Translations under genes and position numbers: made by a program
Notes under the pieces: model-generated
Database searches by the model: none
Told to the model about the DNA's origin: nothing
What the model saw: only the letters and a program-made list of their open reading frames with translations
Shown: positions 63,774 to 64,000 of the stretch, in pieces
How the letters are laid out: every line of letters begins with the position of its first letter
Numbering within the stretch: the stretch's first letter is position 1
Source: CAWELS01 sp964468205
GTDB lineage: Bacteria > Acidobacteriota > Terriglobia > Bryobacterales > Bryobacteraceae
Length of the DNA: 64,000 bases
Assembly (NCBI GenBank): GCA_964468205.1
Contig: CAYXVG010000022.1
Span: 39,693-103,692 of the forward strand
Reading direction: 5' to 3'

Positions 63774-64000
63774 TGGCGAAACGCCTCCCTTCGGTTGCAA
63801 TTGAGCGAGATCAGCATATCAGAGGATTGGCTCGAATGCAGCGCTTTTTGCCGGATCCGGCGTTGCGGGGCGGTTTGGGAGCTGGGGAGAAGGGGATTTG
63901 GAGGTTGGGGCGGGAGGAGGTGACGCAAGGGGAGGCTTATTTTGGGGGTGGTGCGCTTCTGGGGTTGAGGAGGGGTTTGGGGGGGCCGCATGGGCGCAGG
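63774..64000. other. G-rich terminal region, no confident gene
   Basis: The last 227 bases contain many runs of three to seven G on the plus strand, for example around 63877-63915 and 63975-63990. A plus-strand frame is open from ATG 63836 to the edge (55 codons), but its product is Gly/Leu/Arg-rich with no motif, so I do not call a gene. G-quadruplex potential is possible. Confidence 0.4.

Overview
The window is 64 kb of high-GC bacterial chromosome that reads as an Acidobacteriota genome, most likely of the Bryobacterales/Solibacter group. The main support is a C-terminal domain in the gene at 25281-27191 that resembles the paralogous TIGR03437 domain of that lineage. Further support comes from the many exported enzymes with twin-arginine signals, two DUF1080 proteins, two DUF362 proteins, sulfatases, a squalene-hopene cyclase and DUF3365 haem proteins. 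This placement is inference from gene content. I see no tRNA, rRNA, CRISPR array, insertion sequence or prophage. Genes are tightly packed and no gene-free stretch exceeds 300 bases.

Layout. 0-2 kb (minus): an exported beta-propeller protein cut by the window edge, a CBS fragment and a universal stress protein. 2-8 kb (plus): Tat-exported Gfo/Idh oxidoreductase, GT87 membrane glycosyltransferase, secreted glycosidase-like protein and a two-RCK potassium channel. 8-14.3 kb (plus): UbiE/MenG methyltransferase, exported galactonate-dehydratase-like enolase, HDOD protein, aminotransferase, acetoacetyl-CoA ligase. 14.4-19 kb (minus): the conserved xseB-ispA-tlyA-nadK block, downstream of a TPR/HExxH protein. 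19-24 kb (plus): cyclase, FAH-family hydrolase, DUF1080 protein, malic enzyme. 24-35 kb is a minus-strand run: DUF1080 lipoprotein, phosphatase lipoprotein, then seven genes that each overlap the next (mazG, GNAT, NSAR/OSBS-like enolase, EamA transporter, MFS transporter, SDR, cdd), then two DUF362 genes. 35-43 kb: exported RraA-like protein, alpha/alpha-toroid protein, sulfatase, and a large hybrid kinase with a haem-sensor domain. 43-49 kb (minus): squalene-hopene cyclase, 14-repeat WD40 protein, YbjD-type OLD nuclease. 49-55 kb (plus): sugar isomerase/oxidoreductase pair, a stand-alone DUF3365 haem protein, a 72-bp tandem repeat, an internally deleted sulfatase, and a histidine decarboxylase coupled to a tandem-ACT protein. 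55-64 kb: DUF4397 protein, small secreted protein, MoxR ATPase, divergent YchF, lnt, lipA, then three consecutive exported proteins (HpcH aldolase, D-2-hydroxyacid dehydrogenase, NHL propeller).

Themes. (1) Housekeeping: NAD kinase, prenyl synthase, lipoylation, lipoprotein acylation, hopanoid and menaquinone-type functions. (2) Exported sugar and sugar-acid catabolism, including enzyme families that are normally cytoplasmic. (3) Metabolite housecleaning and amino-acid stereochemistry in the overlapping seven-gene operon, the best candidate here for an under-described functional unit. Hand counts on sampled lines also suggest that GC skew changes sign near 55 kb.
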